Origin: Tyzzerella sp.
GTDB taxonomy: Bacteria; Bacillota; Clostridia; Lachnospirales; Lachnospiraceae
Assembly: GCA_017410145.1 (NCBI GenBank)
Contig: JAFQRJ010000020.1
Location: forward strand, 50,804 to 114,803
Length of the DNA: 64,000 nucleotides
Direction of reading: 5' to 3'
Shown here: piece by piece, positions 1 to 9,453 of the stretch
Layout of the letters: each line of letters starts with the position of its first letter
Position numbering within the stretch: position 1 is the first letter of the stretch
Translations under genes and position numbers: made by a program
Notes under the pieces: model-generated
What the model saw: the letters and a program-made list of their open reading frames with translations, nothing else
What the model was told of the DNA's origin: nothing
Database searches by the model: none

Positions 1-3000
1 TTCAGAAGAACTTTCGCTTGTTCTGCACCTACATTTTTGAATGTAATGGTTTTTATTACTGCATTCTTTGCATTTGCATTGTTCTTTGTAGGACTGATAT
101 TTCTATAGTAGTCAAAGAATTGTTCAAATTGCACTTCATCCTTTGATACATAGAAGTTTTCTTTGTAGTCAGTACCTGCGGCTGTTTGATATACAATCGT
201 TCCATACAGGTTCTGTGTAGTATTAAATGTCAGACGAATATAGTTTGCACTTGAAACATCTGCATCAATTGTGTATGTAACTGTGGCACCGTTTGCCAAT
301 GTGCTGAAATCTCCATTTTGTTTAAAGACAGTAGTATAGCTTTCCGGTTCTTCTTTATCCCACTGTACTTTTGCATGTACTAAATCTTTACTGTTAATCT
401 CTCCATCGTTATTAGCATCTGCATTTACCAGTTTTGCATTCACTAAATCAACCAACTGTTTTCTCACAAGTGTAACGTCATTTGTATTTAATAAAAAGTC
501 ACCATCCACATCTCCCTCAGTGATTTTGGATACTTCTTTCATACCTGTAAGAACATATCCGTTTGCAGCTTGGGATAAATCATCTCTTGCAACTAACACA
601 AAGGTATAATCTGAATCCAAAGTGTAGAGACGTTTCACTCCTTGTGCATCTGTGGCAATAATTGGCATACCTTTTTTGAAAACAATCTCATCCCCAGCTT
701 TCATGCTATCTGTCGCACTACCCCAACGAAGTTGTACAACCTGAGCATCGTTATTTAATACCGGAATTGCATTAATTCCAATTTGACTATAGTTAGAAGG
801 AGAAATTCCACCAAACACAATGTATTTACTTATTGTTTCTGCACTGAAACCTTCCGGCGAAGCCATATCATTCATCAAATCACAAGACGAGAAAGAAAGG
901 TTGTTATAATATCCTTCACCTGTTCCATATCCTGTACCATATTCCTGTCCGAAGATTAAGCCCCATGTACCACCAATTTGAACATCTGTGTACTTCAATG
1001 TTGCGCTTGCTGTTGACGCTTCTGTCACTTCAAAGATATAATCCTTGTCTAAGGTAATCTTCTTCTGCAAGTTGTTGGTTGTTTTATAAGTGAAAGGTAA
1101 GCCTTTCTTCAGAATTAATCTTTGTCCTTTTGAAAGCTTCCCTGCAGCATCATTCCATTGGATTTGCATAACTTCATTGCCACCATCACAAATCAAAGCA
1201 ATTTCAACACCGTATGCTTCTATTTCTTCCTTTGTCATTCCAAAGAAATCAATATAATTTACAATTGTGTCTTTGTCCAACCACACATACTGTCCTGTTG
1301 TCATATCATCCAAAACATCCTGTTCTCCGGTTGTCGAATTGATAACTGCAAGGTTGCTTGCTCCGGCTGTGCTAAGCGGTGCATCTGTGTTAATTGCGAA
1401 CTCCGCTGTTTCTGCATATCTCACAAATGTAGCTGTTTGTTCACTACTTGTCGTATCAACATTTGTTATGGTATAAACTGCTGTTTCTTCTAATACAACT
1501 TTTGTCTCTACACCATTTGACATGTAACATACCGGCATACCTGCTTTAAAAGTAATTTGCTCACCTACTTGTAACCAATCTAAAGAACTACCCAATACAA
1601 ATTGGAAGCAGCCTGCTGACGGAATAAATCGAATATCCACACCGTTTTCACGTAATGCTGCAATATCTATACCGCAGATATCCAAGTATTCTAATGTTTC
1701 TTCGTTATTTATAATAGAAGTTTGTGATGCATCACTAGTTAAAGTTGCTTCTGTTGTATAATGAATATTCGTTTTATACAGTCCACCTTCAGGAAATGTT
1801 CCCACTGATGAGGAACTAAATGTAAAGGTATCTGCCTCTTGTTTTTCTATACTGTCAGCATTCAAACTCGGATCATATGTAAAACTTCCAGTACTTGAAT
1901 TATATACAAATCCGTAATCCTTATCTAAGCATGTCATTTTTGTTTTCACACCACTACCATCAGAGTAGTTTGCCACTGAAGTATTGTAGGTGATAGGGAA
2001 ACCTTTTTTAATCACTAACTGTTCTCCATTTGTAAAGGAAACATTTGTATACAAGCGAATTCCTTGGAACACATCCGGTGTGTATCCATAAAATTTCAAG
2101 AATGAACCATCAGTTGTAAAATCAGACGCTTTATGTTTTGATGTAACAACATAAGATTGCCATATACTTGGATCAATCACGGCCTCTGTTCTTGTCTGAA
2201 TATCTTCGAATTCGTCTGGAGCGATTGGCATGCCATAGTAATTATAGCCACCTTCATTTCCTGGACCTGATACCGTTCCGGTAAATGAATATGTATCAGA
2301 CAAATATCTTGAGAACGTCAAATTTGTGCCATTATTTGCTGTTACTTCAAAGGTATACTCTGCATCGAGAACTGCCGCACACAACACACCATTATGCATA
2401 TATACAACCGGCATACCTTTCTTGAGCACAATTGTATCGCCCACTTTAAGTGCTGCAACTGCTGCTGATTCAAATCCCATCTGAATTACGTCCGCACTCG
2501 GAATATAACGAATGGCAATTCCCATTGCTTTTGCCTGCTCTACGGTATAACCTGCAATTTGCAAATATGTCTCTGCAACTTTATCATTCAATATATTTTC
2601 CGAACCTGTATATGTCTGCACTACTCCTGCACTTACTGTTGCGTAGTCGAAGCCTACATTAATATACTGTTCTGCGCCCTGTGGACCTGTTGTTTGTGAT
2701 TGAATATTCAAACCATATTTCGGTGTACTGTCATCAATTTTCACACCATAGAAAACTTGCGTATTGTCCGAATTAGAGCCATCACACTCATATACATAGG
2801 TAGCATCCAAGGTTGCCTTACACTGAGTTCCATCCGTACTCGTATAGTAGATTGGAAGTCCTTTTCGGAAAATCATCTGCGAACCTTTTGTCATTGTATT
2901 GCGAAGTTCACCCCAATTAGTTATTTGAATACATCTTGCGCTTCCATCTAAAATATATTTCAAAACCACATTCTTACTTTCCAATTCAGAATATTTAAAA

Positions 3001-3644
3001 TTGTCAAATTGTATGTAATCTGCATACGTTTGATCCATTTGGATTTCTTGATATATGGTTTGAAAGTTTGCCACGTTACTGTCCGTGAAACCCAGTTGCG
3101 AAGTTGCAGTACCTGCACCATTTCCCCATATTCCCAAATTACCAAGTGAAAATGTGGTTGTATAACATCCGGTAACTACCACCTGTGTCTCTGTGCGGAA
3201 TGTGAATGTATATTCCTTATCCAATGCAACGTATGCGCTGGAACCATTGATTGGAATCAACGCTCCTTGTGCAATTGTAAACGACCATCCTGGTTGGAAT
3301 GTAGCACTAGCATCGTTCCAATTAATCTGCAGAACGTTATCATTTGCAACATAGGCAAAATTGTGTTCTGTTATCAGATTGGTCCGTGTCATACCACCAC
3401 CAAATTTAACATACTGGTTTACAAAAGCATCATTTAAAAAACGATCTCCTATCCCCGTATACGTTGCATTTGATAACGTATAGCTAATATTTAGATAGCC
3501 TGCGTAACCATATTCTTGGCATACCAAACTCATCGTCCCCGTTGCTGCCGCTTCTGCTTTTTGTGGTTTGCTAATGTACAAACTTGTGACAAACAAGACC
3601 ACGCAACATAACACAGCAATCAATCTTTTTCCCATTGTTTTCAT
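1..3644 (-). CDS. Large secreted modular protein with internal dockerin (3' end off window)
   Basis: The frame is open from the ATG at 3644 to the window edge, so at least 1214 residues are encoded and the C-terminus is missing. GGAGG lies about 8 nt before the ATG. Residues 1-33 are a signal peptide: Lys/Arg start, hydrophobic core, then an Ala-rich site near KAEAAAT. The body is about seven diverged copies of one module of roughly 130-200 residues. Each contains a Y-(I/L)-x-F/I-x-G segment, then a V-(I/M)-Q-(I/M/L)-x-W/F strand, then KKG-(M/L)-P-(I/V)-x-Y, then LD-x-x-Y-(T/V)-F. A dockerin-like pair of calcium loops (DVDGDF and DANNDGEI) follows at residues about 1043-1095 and is not terminal: at least 110 further beta-rich residues follow. 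Role unknown; probably a surface or cellulosome-like adhesion or scaffold protein. No catalytic motif was recognised. Confidence 0.85.
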   Translation of the reverse strand, partial: MKTMGKRLIAVLCCVVLFVTSLYISKPQKAEAAATGTMSLVCQEYGYAGYLNISYTLSNATYTGIGDRFLNDAFVNQYVKFGGGMTRTNLITEHNFAYVANDNVLQINWNDASATFQPGWSFTIAQGALIPINGSSAYVALDKEYTFTFRTETQVVVTGCYTTTFSLGNLGIWGNGAGTATSQLGFTDSNVANFQTIYQEIQMDQTYADYIQFDNFKYSELESKNVVLKYILDGSARCIQITNWGELRNTMTKGSQMIFRKGLPIYYTSTDGTQCKATLDATYVYECDGSNSDNTQVFYGVKIDDSTPKYGLNIQSQTTGPQGAEQYINVGFDYATVSAGVVQTYTGSENILNDKVAETYLQIAGYTVEQAKAMGIAIRYIPSADVIQMGFESAAVAALKVGDTIVLKKGMPVVYMHNGVLCAAVLDAEYTFEVTANNGTNLTFSRYLSDTYSFTGTVSGPGNEGGYNYYGMPIAPDEFEDIQTRTEAVIDPSIWQSYVVTSKHKASDFTTDGSFLKFYGYTPDVFQGIRLYTNVSFTNGEQLVIKKGFPITYNTSVANYSDGSGVKTKMTCLDKDYGFVYNSSTGSFTYDPSLNADSIEKQEADTFTFSSSSVGTFPEGGLYKTNIHYTTEATLTSDASQTSIINNEETLEYLDICGIDIAALRENGVDIRFIPSAGCFQFVLGSSLDWLQVGEQITFKAGMPVCYMSNGVETKVVLEETAVYTITNVDTTSSEQTATFVRYAETAEFAINTDAPLSTAGASNLAVINSTTGEQDVLDDMTTGQYVWLDKDTIVNYIDFFGMTKEEIEAYGVEIALICDGGNEVMQIQWNDAAGKLSKGQRLILKKGLPFTYKTTNNLQKKITLDKDYIFEVTEASTASATLKYTDVQIGGTWGLIFGQEYGTGYGTGEGYYNNLSFSSCDLMNDMASPEGFSAETISKYIVFGGISPSNYSQIGINAIPVLNNDAQVVQLRWGSATDSMKAGDEIVFKKGMPIIATDAQGVKRLYTLDSDYTFVLVARDDLSQAANGYVLTGMKEVSKITEGDVDGDFLLNTNDVTLVRKQLVDLVNAKLVNADANNDGEINSKDLVHAKVQWDKEEPESYTTVFKQNGDFSTLANGATVTYTIDADVSSANYIRLTFNTTQNLYGTIVYQTAAGTDYKENFYVSKDEVQFEQFFDYYRNISPTKNNANAKNAVIKTITFKNVGAEQAKVLL

Positions 3645-3851
3645 GTTGTTTCCTCCATTCTATAATCGGCATTTTCCATAACATCAGAAATTACCCCTAT
3701 TGTTATCTATAATTATATTTTTTTCACCCTCTCCTTTCTATATCACTACCACTTAACTTTGTTTCAAAACTTCTTGTTTTCTTATATTTCATGCTAACAC
3801 GCATAACCATATATTTCTTCTGGTATATTCTGGGAGTTAAGTAAAGCTACA

Positions 3852-3893
3852 TAAAAAAAGCAAGAAACGTTATGATTTCGCTTCTTGCTTTTC
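3852..3893 (-). terminator. Intrinsic terminator after the GH38 gene
   Basis: Read on the minus strand, AAAAGCAAGAA pairs with TTCTTGCTTTT and a T-run follows. It lies just past the stop of the mannosidase gene and separates it from the surface-protein gene. The rest of 3645-3910 holds only an AT-rich leader; a TATAAT-like box is visible there but its -35 match is weak. Confidence 0.85.
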
Positions 3894-3910
3894 GTTATGT
3901 TTTCCTTTAT

Positions 3911-6346
3911 TTACCACAGCGCAGCATCTTTCGATTCGCGTATGGTTTTTCCATTATAAACAAAGGTCTTGAATTCATATTTTTTGAATCTGATTTCCTT
4001 TGTAACGCCATTAATCTGAATCGTTGTACTTGTACCGGACTTGTAGTTGTTATGGAGTCTTACAAGATAAGTTCCATTTTTTCTACGCTTACATGCGGTC
4101 ATTACAACATTTTCATTTGATAGTGTAACTAACTCTTTCGGCGCATTTCCTTTTCCATGTGGGAAGGTTAATACACTGTAAAGTGGTTGATTGAATTCTT
4201 GCGCATACTTTTCACATTCGTTCACTTTGTTTACACCAAGACGGAAGGAGAAATCATGGGTTCCCACCTCGATAAATTTCGTATAACGTGTTTCGTCCAC
4301 GATAAGCGGAACTCCCGGGTCCGTCGGATGTGCACAGTAAGCAGAACCATTGAGTAATGTGAGATACAACTTTTTGCCCTCTTTCGTATAAGAGTGAATA
4401 CCACTGCGGTTGTACACTACAAAGGCATTTTCGCCATTTTCTACACCCACAAAGCGATTGCCAGGCTTCTCATCCCCATCATTCTCATTGTACTGTGTTC
4501 CATAAGCTGCCTGTGTGAAATAACCCTGCTTACCACAAAGTGGTAATTCAAATTTCAAGCCCTTCATTCTACTGTTCCATATAACATGCGCATTCACATC
4601 CATATACGGCAAACCATGATAGAACTTATAATCTACAATCACATGAGATTCTCCAAAGCTAAATAATGCTTCAACCTGAGTAAGCACCGGACCATCTTCT
4701 AAGATAGTCACGCCTTTGAGTCCCTCAAACAAACCTTTTCCTGTTGTATCCAACTGCATTGGGCGGAAATTGGTTCCCAGTTTGCACATTCTCCAGCCCC
4801 ATGGATCTTCGTTGTCATCAAAAACAATCGGATTAAACAAATTGCCGGCGGCATATTCTTTGCCGTCTTGGATATAGCTTTCTATCAATCCGGTGCTTCT
4901 GCTGATTTTCACCTGCTTCACATCATCTTTTATGATAATATCATCCGTAGATGTATCCCCTGCATAGCGTGGTGGTTCTACCTCCACAACCTCTGAATGG
5001 ATTCCAAATTGTGTGACTGACATTGCAGGATATGTGTATTTGTAAATCAAACGTTTTCTGCGGGAGATATTAATCATGGATTCTTCCAAGATTACCTGTG
5101 AATCTACCGTATTTCCTTCACTGTCGTACATATGTAATTTGTATTTGCTCGGTACAGTTTCGAACAATTCTGTTTCCACCACAGTAGTCACTTCATATGG
5201 ATGTGGATTGAGAACCACAAAGCAGTCATCCCCATCCTTCGCTTTCGGCAACATACCACTGAATCGGAAGTATCCGTTATAGAATTCTCCATTCACCTGC
5301 TGAATTGCAGTTAATGCTTTTGCAATAGAAGAATCATTTCCTGTCTTAATGGATGTTCCGGAAAGCACATCGTGGAATTCAATTTGACATAACGCACGTT
5401 CTGCATTTTTAAACACTTCTTTATCATACTTATAGATGCCCGCAATTCCAAGCATAGACAGGAATCGTTCCGCACGATAGATTGCATTTTCCAAATTGTC
5501 ATGTGCTTTTTTAATCGCATTTACGGAAGAATAAGATTTAATAAATGCAATCAATTCTTGCGAGAAATCCTGTGTCGGAGTAACAGATGCAAAGTAGTCA
5601 TCCGGAGTAGAATGAACAATCTCCCATGTTCCCTTCTTCTCATCTGTCAAAGCAATGATATCATTCAAGTCTTTTTCCGAGTTAACACCACCATGATTTC
5701 CAACACCCCAAAGAATAATCATATCGTCTTCTTTATCATTTTCATATACTTTGGCTTTACGGATAATATTATCCCTTGCTTGTCCCGGCTGACTCAAATA
5801 AATCTCCATATCTTCTTGGCGAAGTGCCTTGATTTTGCTTCCATCATAACCTTCCCACATAAATGGACCATGTGGTACTTCTTTAAACCAAGTAAACCAT
5901 TCCAGTGGTCGACAGAACAGATAAGACTCGTAACCACTTTTCTTTAATATCTGTGGCAATCCTTTTGTGTGACCAAAGGCATCGAAATTAATCCCGGTCT
6001 TAGGAAATGTGTTGAATTTTTCCGTAAAGTATTCTTTTCCTAAACTGATTTGGCGCATAAAGGATTCACCTGAAGGAACAAGGCAATCCGGTTGGTCATA
6101 CCAGCCTCCCATAATGTGCCATTTCCCGGCTTTTATCAATTCGGTGATTTCCTCAAACAAAACCGGATCAAACCGTTCAATATACTCATAGAGGATAACC
6201 TCATTATGACAAAAGATATAGTCATATTTTTCAGCGAGACGAACTGCACTATAAAAAGTTGCAAGTGCAGCTGCCGCACCTTCGTCCCAATCCCATTGCC
6301 ATACCGGATCAAGATGCGAATTACATACTAAATGAAGTTTCTTCAT
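3911..6346 (-). CDS. GH38 alpha-mannosidase
   Basis: A cytoplasmic (no signal peptide) 811-residue glycoside hydrolase of family 38, which removes alpha-linked mannose using a zinc-assisted retaining mechanism. The N-terminal catalytic domain carries HLDPVW (H11 and D13, expected zinc ligands), the GGWYDQPDCLVPSGES block at 80-95, FDAFGH with the expected nucleophile D122, and WGVGNHGG with H218 as a further zinc ligand. The C-terminal two thirds are the beta-sandwich domains normal for GH38. The start follows AGGAGG placed in the 9-bp gap after the upstream lipoprotein gene, so the two are co-transcribed. Probably processes manno-oligosaccharides imported from host or yeast glycans; the linkage cannot be read from sequence. 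Confidence 0.93.
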   Translation of the reverse strand: MKKLHLVCNSHLDPVWQWDWDEGAAAALATFYSAVRLAEKYDYIFCHNEVILYEYIERFDPVLFEEITELIKAGKWHIMGGWYDQPDCLVPSGESFMRQISLGKEYFTEKFNTFPKTGINFDAFGHTKGLPQILKKSGYESYLFCRPLEWFTWFKEVPHGPFMWEGYDGSKIKALRQEDMEIYLSQPGQARDNIIRKAKVYENDKEDDMIILWGVGNHGGVNSEKDLNDIIALTDEKKGTWEIVHSTPDDYFASVTPTQDFSQELIAFIKSYSSVNAIKKAHDNLENAIYRAERFLSMLGIAGIYKYDKEVFKNAERALCQIEFHDVLSGTSIKTGNDSSIAKALTAIQQVNGEFYNGYFRFSGMLPKAKDGDDCFVVLNPHPYEVTTVVETELFETVPSKYKLHMYDSEGNTVDSQVILEESMINISRRKRLIYKYTYPAMSVTQFGIHSEVVEVEPPRYAGDTSTDDIIIKDDVKQVKISRSTGLIESYIQDGKEYAAGNLFNPIVFDDNEDPWGWRMCKLGTNFRPMQLDTTGKGLFEGLKGVTILEDGPVLTQVEALFSFGESHVIVDYKFYHGLPYMDVNAHVIWNSRMKGLKFELPLCGKQGYFTQAAYGTQYNENDGDEKPGNRFVGVENGENAFVVYNRSGIHSYTKEGKKLYLTLLNGSAYCAHPTDPGVPLIVDETRYTKFIEVGTHDFSFRLGVNKVNECEKYAQEFNQPLYSVLTFPHGKGNAPKELVTLSNENVVMTACKRRKNGTYLVRLHNNYKSGTSTTIQINGVTKEIRFKKYEFKTFVYNGKTIRESKDAALW

Positions 6347-6355
6347 AACAGCCTC

Positions 6356-7513
6356 CTAATTTCCAATTCCTTCACATAGATAAATATGTGGGTTTACAAT
6401 AGAGCCATCATCTTCGGACAACTCGAAAACTGTGCCACCAACTACCGGTTTCAGATTCTTACAAGCTGAAGTAATATATCTTCCGTTTTGAACATAGTTG
6501 ATCTGATCGTATGTGCTGGATTTCTGCACAAATTGACAGCGGATTCCTTCATACATAACACTTGCACTGTTTGCATGTTCATGTCCTACTAACACAGAAT
6601 CTACACCTAGGTCTTTAAAACTGTTCCATACAAGATTTTGGTCATCCCAAGATGCAGCAAATCCTTGTCCGAGATAACCGAAATCACCGTCTTTCTTATT
6701 CGGCGACGTATCTATGTTGATTCCATTCTTAAGGGAAGCTCCATTTTCATATCCATACGATTTAAATGCATCTGCAAAGGCGCGTGGCTGAATATGAAAA
6801 GCGAATGTATATTTCGTCTCAGGAGACAATTCTGTAATCTCCTCAGCCAACTCTGTGTACCATGTCATCTGATCTCTACCAAAGCCAATAGAGGATACTG
6901 TGTGTCCGTTTGTCATAGACTCCTTGCTTATATTTCCGCAACCATTGGAATCCATCATAAAGAATACTCTTTTCAATTCTCCGCCTTGTGATATTCCCAC
7001 AGTATAATTTCCGTTACCTGTCAATTCACGTTGTTTAAACAAACAATTCTCTGCATTCACGAACTGTTCACACTGCCAGTCAACACCTTTTTTACTTTCA
7101 TTATCGTGATTGCCAAAAACCGGTGCCCATGGGATTCCAAAGCTATCCATGAATTTCACAAATGATTCCATTGCTTTTCCGGAATCATCAAACTCTCCGT
7201 ATATAATATCTCCTACAATTAAAATCAAATCCGGATGCGTCTTTTCGATAGTTTCTCGCAAATATACATAACAATTTTCTTCAGCCTTATCACTTGCCCA
7301 GAACTGTTGTTCCACTGCACTTAAACGTTGTGGTGAACGTTGTTGTCCCGCATCGATAATCTGCGGATCTGCCAATTGTAATATAATCGGCTCGCGTCCC
7401 TCTTCTACTTCTACCACAAAATCCACTTTTTCCATAACTTCATTTCCCTTGCCCTTGCCACATCCTGTAGCGAAAAGGCATAAGATACATAAAAGTAATG
7501 CTAATTTTTTCAT
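6356..7513 (-). CDS. Lipoprotein metallophosphoesterase (calcineurin-like)
   Basis: 385 residues. It begins with a lipoprotein signal peptide ending in LFATGC (lipidated C18), so it should sit on the outer face of the membrane. The metal-binding motifs of calcineurin-like phosphoesterases are in order: LADPQ (D49), GDIIYGE (101-107), GNHDNE (134-139), a central AFHIQP and a C-terminal GHEH. The layout resembles purple-acid-phosphatase-like Dcr2-type enzymes. It is the first gene of an operon with the GH38 mannosidase; the pairing suggests removal of phosphate from an external substrate such as phosphomannan before uptake, but this is inference. SD AGGAGG precedes the ATG. Confidence 0.88.
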   Translation of the reverse strand: MKKLALLLCILCLFATGCGKGKGNEVMEKVDFVVEVEEGREPIILQLADPQIIDAGQQRSPQRLSAVEQQFWASDKAEENCYVYLRETIEKTHPDLILIVGDIIYGEFDDSGKAMESFVKFMDSFGIPWAPVFGNHDNESKKGVDWQCEQFVNAENCLFKQRELTGNGNYTVGISQGGELKRVFFMMDSNGCGNISKESMTNGHTVSSIGFGRDQMTWYTELAEEITELSPETKYTFAFHIQPRAFADAFKSYGYENGASLKNGINIDTSPNKKDGDFGYLGQGFAASWDDQNLVWNSFKDLGVDSVLVGHEHANSASVMYEGIRCQFVQKSSTYDQINYVQNGRYITSACKNLKPVVGGTVFELSEDDGSIVNPHIYLCEGIGN

Positions 7514-7554
7514 GTAATTTTCCTCCTGACATTAAATATCTTAACCATTAAATT

Positions 7555-7583
7555 ATTGTAATTCATCCGACTAATATGTGCAA
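7555..7583 (-). promoter_or_regulatory. Promoter of the phosphoesterase-mannosidase operon
   Basis: TTGCAC, a 17-nt spacer and TACAAT on the minus strand, about 40 nt before the lipoprotein ATG. Its neighbour is the oppositely directed regulator promoter at 7733-7761; the 150 bp between them is very AT-rich and is the natural place for AraC-type operators. Confidence 0.55.
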
Positions 7584-7732
7584 TATCATTTGCATCTTAT
7601 TTTATTTCAAAACGTGATGTTTTTCTCTCATACTTTTTTATCAATTTATTTGATTTCTTTCATTTTTTAATCTCATGATACATGATATTTGACAATTTAT
7701 TACGGTTTTTATGGGTTTTGTAAAAATATTTG

Positions 7733-7761
7733 TTGCATTTCTTAATGACATTGCCTATAAT
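7733..7761 (+). promoter_or_regulatory. Promoter of the divergent AraC regulator
   Basis: TTGCAT, a 17-nt spacer and a perfect TATAAT, followed 18 nt later by a GGAGG and the regulator ATG at 7793. This promoter lies inside the longest open frame, which supports the downstream start. Confidence 0.65.
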
Positions 7762-7792
7762 TACAAATATAAATCTTCATGGAGGTAGGAGC

Positions 7793-8608
7793 ATGTTAGA
7801 AAGACCATATCCAGTCCCGGAACCGAATTTGTTTTATGAACAAAAAGCCGATAACGATTTTTATCTATTTTTAAAACGTGAGCCATATCTGTTAGAAGTG
7901 CCACATTATCATGACAGTATTGAGTTTGCCTACATTGAACGTGCGGAGACGGACGTGCATATTCAAGGTGACAAACAGCACCTCACTCCAGGCGATATCT
8001 GCTTTGTGAACAGTTATCAAGTACATAATTATGAATATTATGACAAAGAGCTGTCAGCAATCAGTATTGTACTCACCAAGGAATATACTGCTGCCTTCAA
8101 GAAATTCTGTGGCAAGAAGACATTACCACCTTTTATGTTAGATAAAGAAAAGAACCGACCTGCGATTGAAATTTTGAATGAATGGCTGGGGCACGGCACG
8201 CAGAGTTACTTGCTTAACTGCTCTTACGCCAACCGTTTTTTTGATGCGTTATTAAAGGCCTATGATTTACAGCCTAAAGAAGTGTCTACTTTCAACCAGA
8301 AAGCCATTGCTTTTCTGAATTATATAAATGAGAATTTTGCGAAGCCAATCAGTTTAAAAACAATGGCCGAAGAATTTGGATATTCCGAAGGACGTTGTAG
8401 TTATTTATTCAACTCATATGTGGGGGTATCTTTCAAGAACTATCTGAATGATATTCGCATGCAGAACGCATTATCTATGATGTCTACGAACAACTACACC
8501 ATGTCACAAGTGATTGAGCAGAGCGGCTTTGGTAGTTCTGTTACATTTTATAGACAATATGCAAAATATAAAGAAAAATTGGCCGAACGTGCCGGCGAAA
8601 TGGATTAA
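7793..8608 (+). CDS. AraC-family transcriptional regulator
   Basis: 271 residues. An N-terminal cupin-like sensor (HYHDSIEFAYI followed by LTPGDICFVNSYQVHNYEYY) precedes a C-terminal pair of helix-turn-helix motifs starting near KPISLKTMAEEFGYSEG and ending at SQVIEQSGFGSSVTFYRQY, the AraC signature. The longest frame begins at 7730, but the ATG at 7793 has a GGAGG and the promoter overlaps the extra codons. It is divergent from the phosphoesterase-mannosidase operon, so it probably senses a mannoside and controls that operon. Confidence 0.88.
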   Translation: MLERPYPVPEPNLFYEQKADNDFYLFLKREPYLLEVPHYHDSIEFAYIERAETDVHIQGDKQHLTPGDICFVNSYQVHNYEYYDKELSAISIVLTKEYTAAFKKFCGKKTLPPFMLDKEKNRPAIEILNEWLGHGTQSYLLNCSYANRFFDALLKAYDLQPKEVSTFNQKAIAFLNYINENFAKPISLKTMAEEFGYSEGRCSYLFNSYVGVSFKNYLNDIRMQNALSMMSTNNYTMSQVIEQSGFGSSVTFYRQYAKYKEKLAERAGEMD

Positions 8609-8621
8609 CTCACATGAAACA

Positions 8622-8668
8622 AAAAAAGTAGACACAGTTCAACAAGTTGTCTGTGTCTACTTTTTTAT
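8622..8668. terminator. Bidirectional terminator
   Basis: A 16-bp perfect stem (AAAAAAGTAGACACAG with its complement, 13-nt loop) with T-runs on both strands. It ends the AraC gene on the plus strand and the rnr-smpB-orf unit on the minus strand. Confidence 0.9.
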
Positions 8669-8684
8669 TTCCACGTTCGTGCTA

Positions 8685-8918
8685 TTACTCCAAATTCAAT
8701 ATCTGCGACAACACTTCAATAATAATCTCATTCGTGCATGCTTTTGTATATCCCATGAAGTGCAAAGATATCTCATCCTGCTTTTGTGCCTCTGTTAAAC
8801 TGTCATCATGTTTTGTCTCATCTATTAATTTGATAAGTTGAGGGGTCATTTCCTCATACATTTCAATCGTTGTCTCTGAAACTAATTTACGAAGTTCCTC
8901 TTTCGTTCTTGGTACCAT
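8685..8918 (-). CDS. Small acidic helical protein of unknown function
   Basis: 77 residues, no family recognised. It is charged and predicted mostly helical, opening with RTKEELRKLVSETTIEMYEE and with a second helix after TEAQKQDEISLHFMGYTKA. There is no signal peptide or membrane segment. GAGGAGAG lies before the ATG and overlaps the smpB stop codon 12 nt upstream, so it is translated from the smpB message. The context suggests a link to trans-translation or RNA decay, but nothing in the sequence proves it. Good SD, a coupled position and a following terminator argue that it is a real gene. Confidence 0.7.
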   Translation of the reverse strand: MVPRTKEELRKLVSETTIEMYEEMTPQLIKLIDETKHDDSLTEAQKQDEISLHFMGYTKACTNEIIIEVLSQILNLE

Positions 8919-8930
8919 GTCTTCTCTCCT

Positions 8931-9398
8931 CTACCCAATATTCCTTACTTTAAAGTCTCTTTCTGCTTCCCGTTTCTGATCCTTCTTTGCAATATCATCA
9001 CGCTTATCGTATAGTTTCTTACCTTTTGCAAGACCAATTTCCACTTTTACAAGACTACCTTTCAGATAAACCTTAAGTGGAACTACTGCCATTCCCTTTT
9101 CCTTTATCTTTCCAAGTAGTTTGTTAATCTCTGCCTTATGAAGCAACAATTTCTTCACACGAAGTGGATCCTTATTAAAGATATTCCCCTTTTCATAAGG
9201 GCTCACATGCATACCATAGATAAATACTTCCCCATTTTCAATGCGGATAAATGCTTCCTTAATACTACACTTTCCCATACGAAGCGACTTCACCTCTGTT
9301 CCGTGCAGAGAAATACCCGCTTCATACGTATCTAAGATAAAGAAATCATGATATGCTTTTTTATTATTTGCAATTAACTTAATCGATTCTTTTGACAT
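8931..9398 (-). CDS. smpB: SsrA-binding protein SmpB
   Basis: 155 residues, the normal length. SmpB binds tmRNA and delivers it to stalled ribosomes. Recognised by [26 protein letters not shown], the HVSPYEKGN segment and the basic C-terminal tail ([20 protein letters not shown]) that enters the mRNA channel. It follows rnr by 55 bp, a usual pairing because RNase R degrades mRNAs released by trans-translation. No tmRNA gene was recognised in the adjacent sequence. Confidence 0.97.
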   Translation of the reverse strand: MSKESIKLIANNKKAYHDFFILDTYEAGISLHGTEVKSLRMGKCSIKEAFIRIENGEVFIYGMHVSPYEKGNIFNKDPLRVKKLLLHKAEINKLLGKIKEKGMAVVPLKVYLKGSLVKVEIGLAKGKKLYDKRDDIAKKDQKREAERDFKVRNIG

Positions 9399-9453
9399 CC
9401 TTGTCTATCCCTTTCTATGTAAACCATGCAAGCATGCCGCCTGCATAGTCAAA

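Noticed and set aside
3872-6331. Plus-strand open frames inside the mannosidase gene
   Set aside because: They lack Shine-Dalgarno sequences and recognisable protein motifs and lie opposite a well-supported gene.
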